64,000 bases of DNA from Pseudodesulfovibrio pelocollis (GTDB taxonomy: Bacteria; Desulfobacterota; Desulfovibrionia; Desulfovibrionales; Desulfovibrionaceae). The translations under genes and the position numbers were made by a program. Positions 62,258 to 64,000 of the stretch are shown here, one piece after another. How positions within the stretch are numbered: the stretch's first letter is position 1; the number at the start of each line of letters is the position of its first letter. Under the pieces are notes generated by a model. The model did not search any database and was not told the origin of the DNA. It worked only from the letters and a program-made list of their open reading frames with translations. The stretch is taken from NCBI RefSeq assembly GCF_030282845.1, contig NZ_JASTWE010000016.1, positions 1 through 64,000 of the forward strand, read 5' to 3'.

Positions 62258-62673
62258 TGACCGTCCCCTGCAGCAAGTTACAGAAGTATTTCACCTCGGA
62301 CGGTCTCGCTGGCCAGATATGGCGGTTTCTGACTTCTGGCTCTTTGAACGTCGTGATAAGCCTGACAGTCTATGAACTTATGGTCATCAAATTCTCTCCT
62401 ACAGTGTCCTACTTGACCGCCTGGACAATCGGCGTGCTCATCGTAAGCGTTCTCTATCCGCTGTTTGTTTTCAAGAACAAGACACTGCGGTTCAGCAAAT
62501 CGCTCTTTACCACTCTGTACTATGTCGCATATGCTGCTGTTTCCGTTTTTCTGCTGAATTGGGTCATATCTCTCGGAGTGCACAAGGCATTTGCGCCTGT
62601 TGTCGTTCTGTGCATTGTAACGCCTGTCACGTTCATCTTCTCGCGCTTCATCTACAAAGAACCCGTGAAATAG
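62257..62673 (+). CDS. GtrA-family flippase-like membrane protein
   Basis: A 138-residue four-helix membrane protein of the GtrA family, thought to translocate polyprenyl-linked sugars. LAGQIWRFLTSGSLNVVISLTVYELMV starts the first helix and FIFSRFIYKE is the conserved Arg-containing end. Two tandem ATG codons exist; the second (62257) has AAGG at proper distance. It overlaps or abuts the GtrB-like stop. Confidence 0.85.
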   Translation: MTVPCSKLQKYFTSDGLAGQIWRFLTSGSLNVVISLTVYELMVIKFSPTVSYLTAWTIGVLIVSVLYPLFVFKNKTLRFSKSLFTTLYYVAYAAVSVFLLNWVISLGVHKAFAPVVVLCIVTPVTFIFSRFIYKEPVK

Positions 62674-62691
62674 TCACGCTTCGGCCAGCCA

Positions 62692-63417
62692 ATGACACGC
62701 TATACTGACGCCCAGTATGAAGACGCCTACCCGGATGGCATCGAAAGCCATTACTGGCACTCTGCCAGAAACCGGATACTACTCGACCAGCTTGACACCA
62801 TCCGTTTCTCGGGAGTCGGGCTGGATGTCGGCTGCGGCCGTGGCATGGACGTCATGAAATTCCGAGAGGCCGGGTACGACTATCATGGCGTGGAGGTTGG
62901 CAATCCAGCCCCATACCTCCCTGCCGGAGGCCAGTATCTGCATTTGAATCGAAGCTCGTTCGACCTGCCGCAGGATTTTCGCGAACAGGTCACCCTGCTT
63001 TCATTTCTCGATGTTCTTCCCTGCATCAAGGATATGTCCGTTTTTTTGCAGGCACACTACGCACACTTTCCCAATGTGCGATACGTCCTGGCATGGATGG
63101 TTGCACGACAGGAGATATTTTCCAATTACGACGTGCATGTCGGGACCCTCAAGCGATACACTCTGAATGAAGTCAGAGCACTTTTCCCCATAGGAACCAT
63201 TCTCAATGCGCAATACTGCTTTCGGCTTCTCTACCCTCCTGCAAGAATGTTGAGCCTCTTGGGTATCCCCCGGAATACAAAGATTCATCCCCCTGCGAAT
63301 GATTCCCTGGCGACACGGACGGCTCACGCCTTGCTCTCCAGATACTTCGTTCTGGAGTCCGAAATTCTTCCGAAAAACCTCTGGGGCACATCAATTGTGT
63401 GCCTTGTGGAACTTTGA
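62692..63417 (+). CDS. Class I SAM-dependent methyltransferase
   Basis: A 241-residue methyltransferase. GVGLDVGCGRGMDVMKFREAGYDYHGVEVG is motif I and the post-I Glu, and VTLLSFLDVLPCIKDMSVFL the middle motif. It may methylate a glycan residue, as often seen at polysaccharide ends. It follows the GtrA gene by 18 bases in the same transcript. Confidence 0.82.
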   Translation: MTRYTDAQYEDAYPDGIESHYWHSARNRILLDQLDTIRFSGVGLDVGCGRGMDVMKFREAGYDYHGVEVGNPAPYLPAGGQYLHLNRSSFDLPQDFREQVTLLSFLDVLPCIKDMSVFLQAHYAHFPNVRYVLAWMVARQEIFSNYDVHVGTLKRYTLNEVRALFPIGTILNAQYCFRLLYPPARMLSLLGIPRNTKIHPPANDSLATRTAHALLSRYFVLESEILPKNLWGTSIVCLVEL

Positions 63418-63455
63418 GCGCCAGGTTGACTGCTGAAATTGAAAGAGGACGGACC

Positions 63456-64000
63456 ATGTCATCGCCTATAAGCTCTGCCGGAAAACGGCCATATTACTGG
63501 CTGACTTTGGCCGTCAGCGTCATCTCCCTGCTCCCACTGCTGCTCGTCAGAATGGAGACATGGGATTTCGTGCGCATCGAGATGGGCTTTATCAGGCAGG
63601 ACCCATTCCAGTTCCAGGTGTTCAAGGACCACCACTATCTCCGCTACCTGTTGCTGGTCGCAACGAATGAATTCTCTCTCTTCACCGGACTCCCGACCAA
63701 ACTCATCACCAATGTTCTCGCGGTGCTGTCCGTACTCGGCATCGCTCGGGAAAGCTTTGTTCTGTTGCGCAACAAATTCGACTTCAGCTTTCTTCCAGCC
63801 ATGGCGGGTGCATGGGTTGTTCTCGCCTTTCCGACGTGGCACACTCTTGTGTCGGGCGCAGTGCTCAGCTACGCTTTGTTCCTGTGGATTTTCCTGGCTT
63901 CCATCAACTTGTGGGACAAGAAACGACGGATCATCGCCACCGGCCTTTTCCTCATCTCATTGGCCTATTATTCAATATTTGCCATGGTTGTAGGCTTTGC
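63456..64000 (+). CDS. Polytopic membrane protein, truncated by the window end
   Basis: An open frame of 181 residues with no stop before 64000. PYYWLTLAVSVISLLPLLLVRMETWDF begins with a membrane helix, followed by a periplasmic loop (RIEMGFIRQDPFQFQVFKDHHYLRYLL) and further helices (LPAMAGAWVVLAFPTWHTLVSGAVLSYALFLWIFLAS). Position behind GtrB and GtrA genes suggests the third, serotype-specific membrane transferase of a Gtr-like system, but the sequence gives no firm family. AGAGGAC lies upstream of ATG at 63456. Confidence 0.65.
   Translation, partial: MSSPISSAGKRPYYWLTLAVSVISLLPLLLVRMETWDFVRIEMGFIRQDPFQFQVFKDHHYLRYLLLVATNEFSLFTGLPTKLITNVLAVLSVLGIARESFVLLRNKFDFSFLPAMAGAWVVLAFPTWHTLVSGAVLSYALFLWIFLASINLWDKKRRIIATGLFLISLAYYSIFAMVVGF

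Overview
The window is a GC-rich bacterial chromosome segment with tightly packed genes, most of them starting with ATG or GTG behind AGGAG-type ribosome sites. Gene content points to a sulfate-reducing member of the Desulfovibrionaceae (Desulfovibrio/Pseudodesulfovibrio type). The main evidence is an ORP (orange protein) Mo/Cu-cluster operon with two ferredoxin-containing ParA-like ATPases, a glutamate synthase split into three ferredoxin-bearing pieces, and a very large nonulosonic-acid/surface-glycan locus. The genus is an inference; no rRNA is present.

Layout. 1-21.1 kb is core and housekeeping: dksA, an RqcH/NFACT protein, a lysozyme-like protein, mutY, gpmA, a large TPR membrane protein with a zinc knuckle, two glycosyltransferases, MltB, TolC, a MogA/MoaB protein, a DUF1614 membrane protein, rfbA, a PilZ protein, an RdgC-like pair, a GDSL hydrolase, a TVP38 protein and a stand-alone YcaO protein. 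21.1-21.8 kb holds a candidate structured RNA and tRNA-Leu(UAA). 21.8-26.3 kb is the ORP operon, driven by a clear sigma-70 promoter. 26.5-36.3 kb carries a DUF922 protease-like protein, the tripartite glutamate synthase, a lone HicB-like protein, an Rrf2 regulator, MltA and an AI-2E-family permease. 36.7-39.4 kb is a complete polar amino-acid ABC importer with an intergenic terminator after the binding protein.

39.7-64 kb is a surface polysaccharide/glycosylation island. A GtrB-GtrA fusion and a polytopic glycosyltransferase-like protein precede a long operon from about 42.4 to 57.3 kb. That operon contains pseB, pseC, an aldo/keto reductase, a glutamate-1-semialdehyde-type aminotransferase, an SpsF-type cytidylyltransferase, pseG, a methyltransferase, pseI, an N-acetyl-sugar amidotransferase with its own HisH/HisF pair, a GNAT acetyltransferase, a DUF4910 protein, a sulfotransferase and a surface-carbohydrate protein. 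Together they predict a CMP-pseudaminic-acid-type sugar with an amidino group. An opposing four-gene operon (57.4-61.3 kb) predicts a dTDP-linked 2,6-dideoxy amino sugar, for which rfbA at 14.4 kb could supply dTDP-glucose. A GtrB/GtrA pair, a methyltransferase and a truncated membrane protein end the window.

The most unusual points are an AT-rich cassette whose edges fall inside pseG and pseI, two extra enzymes inserted in the pseudaminate pathway, the actinomycete-like dideoxysugar operon, the ORP operon with additional small metal-binding proteins, a bacterial CCHC zinc knuckle in a TPR membrane protein, and the structured RNA candidate upstream of tRNA-Leu.
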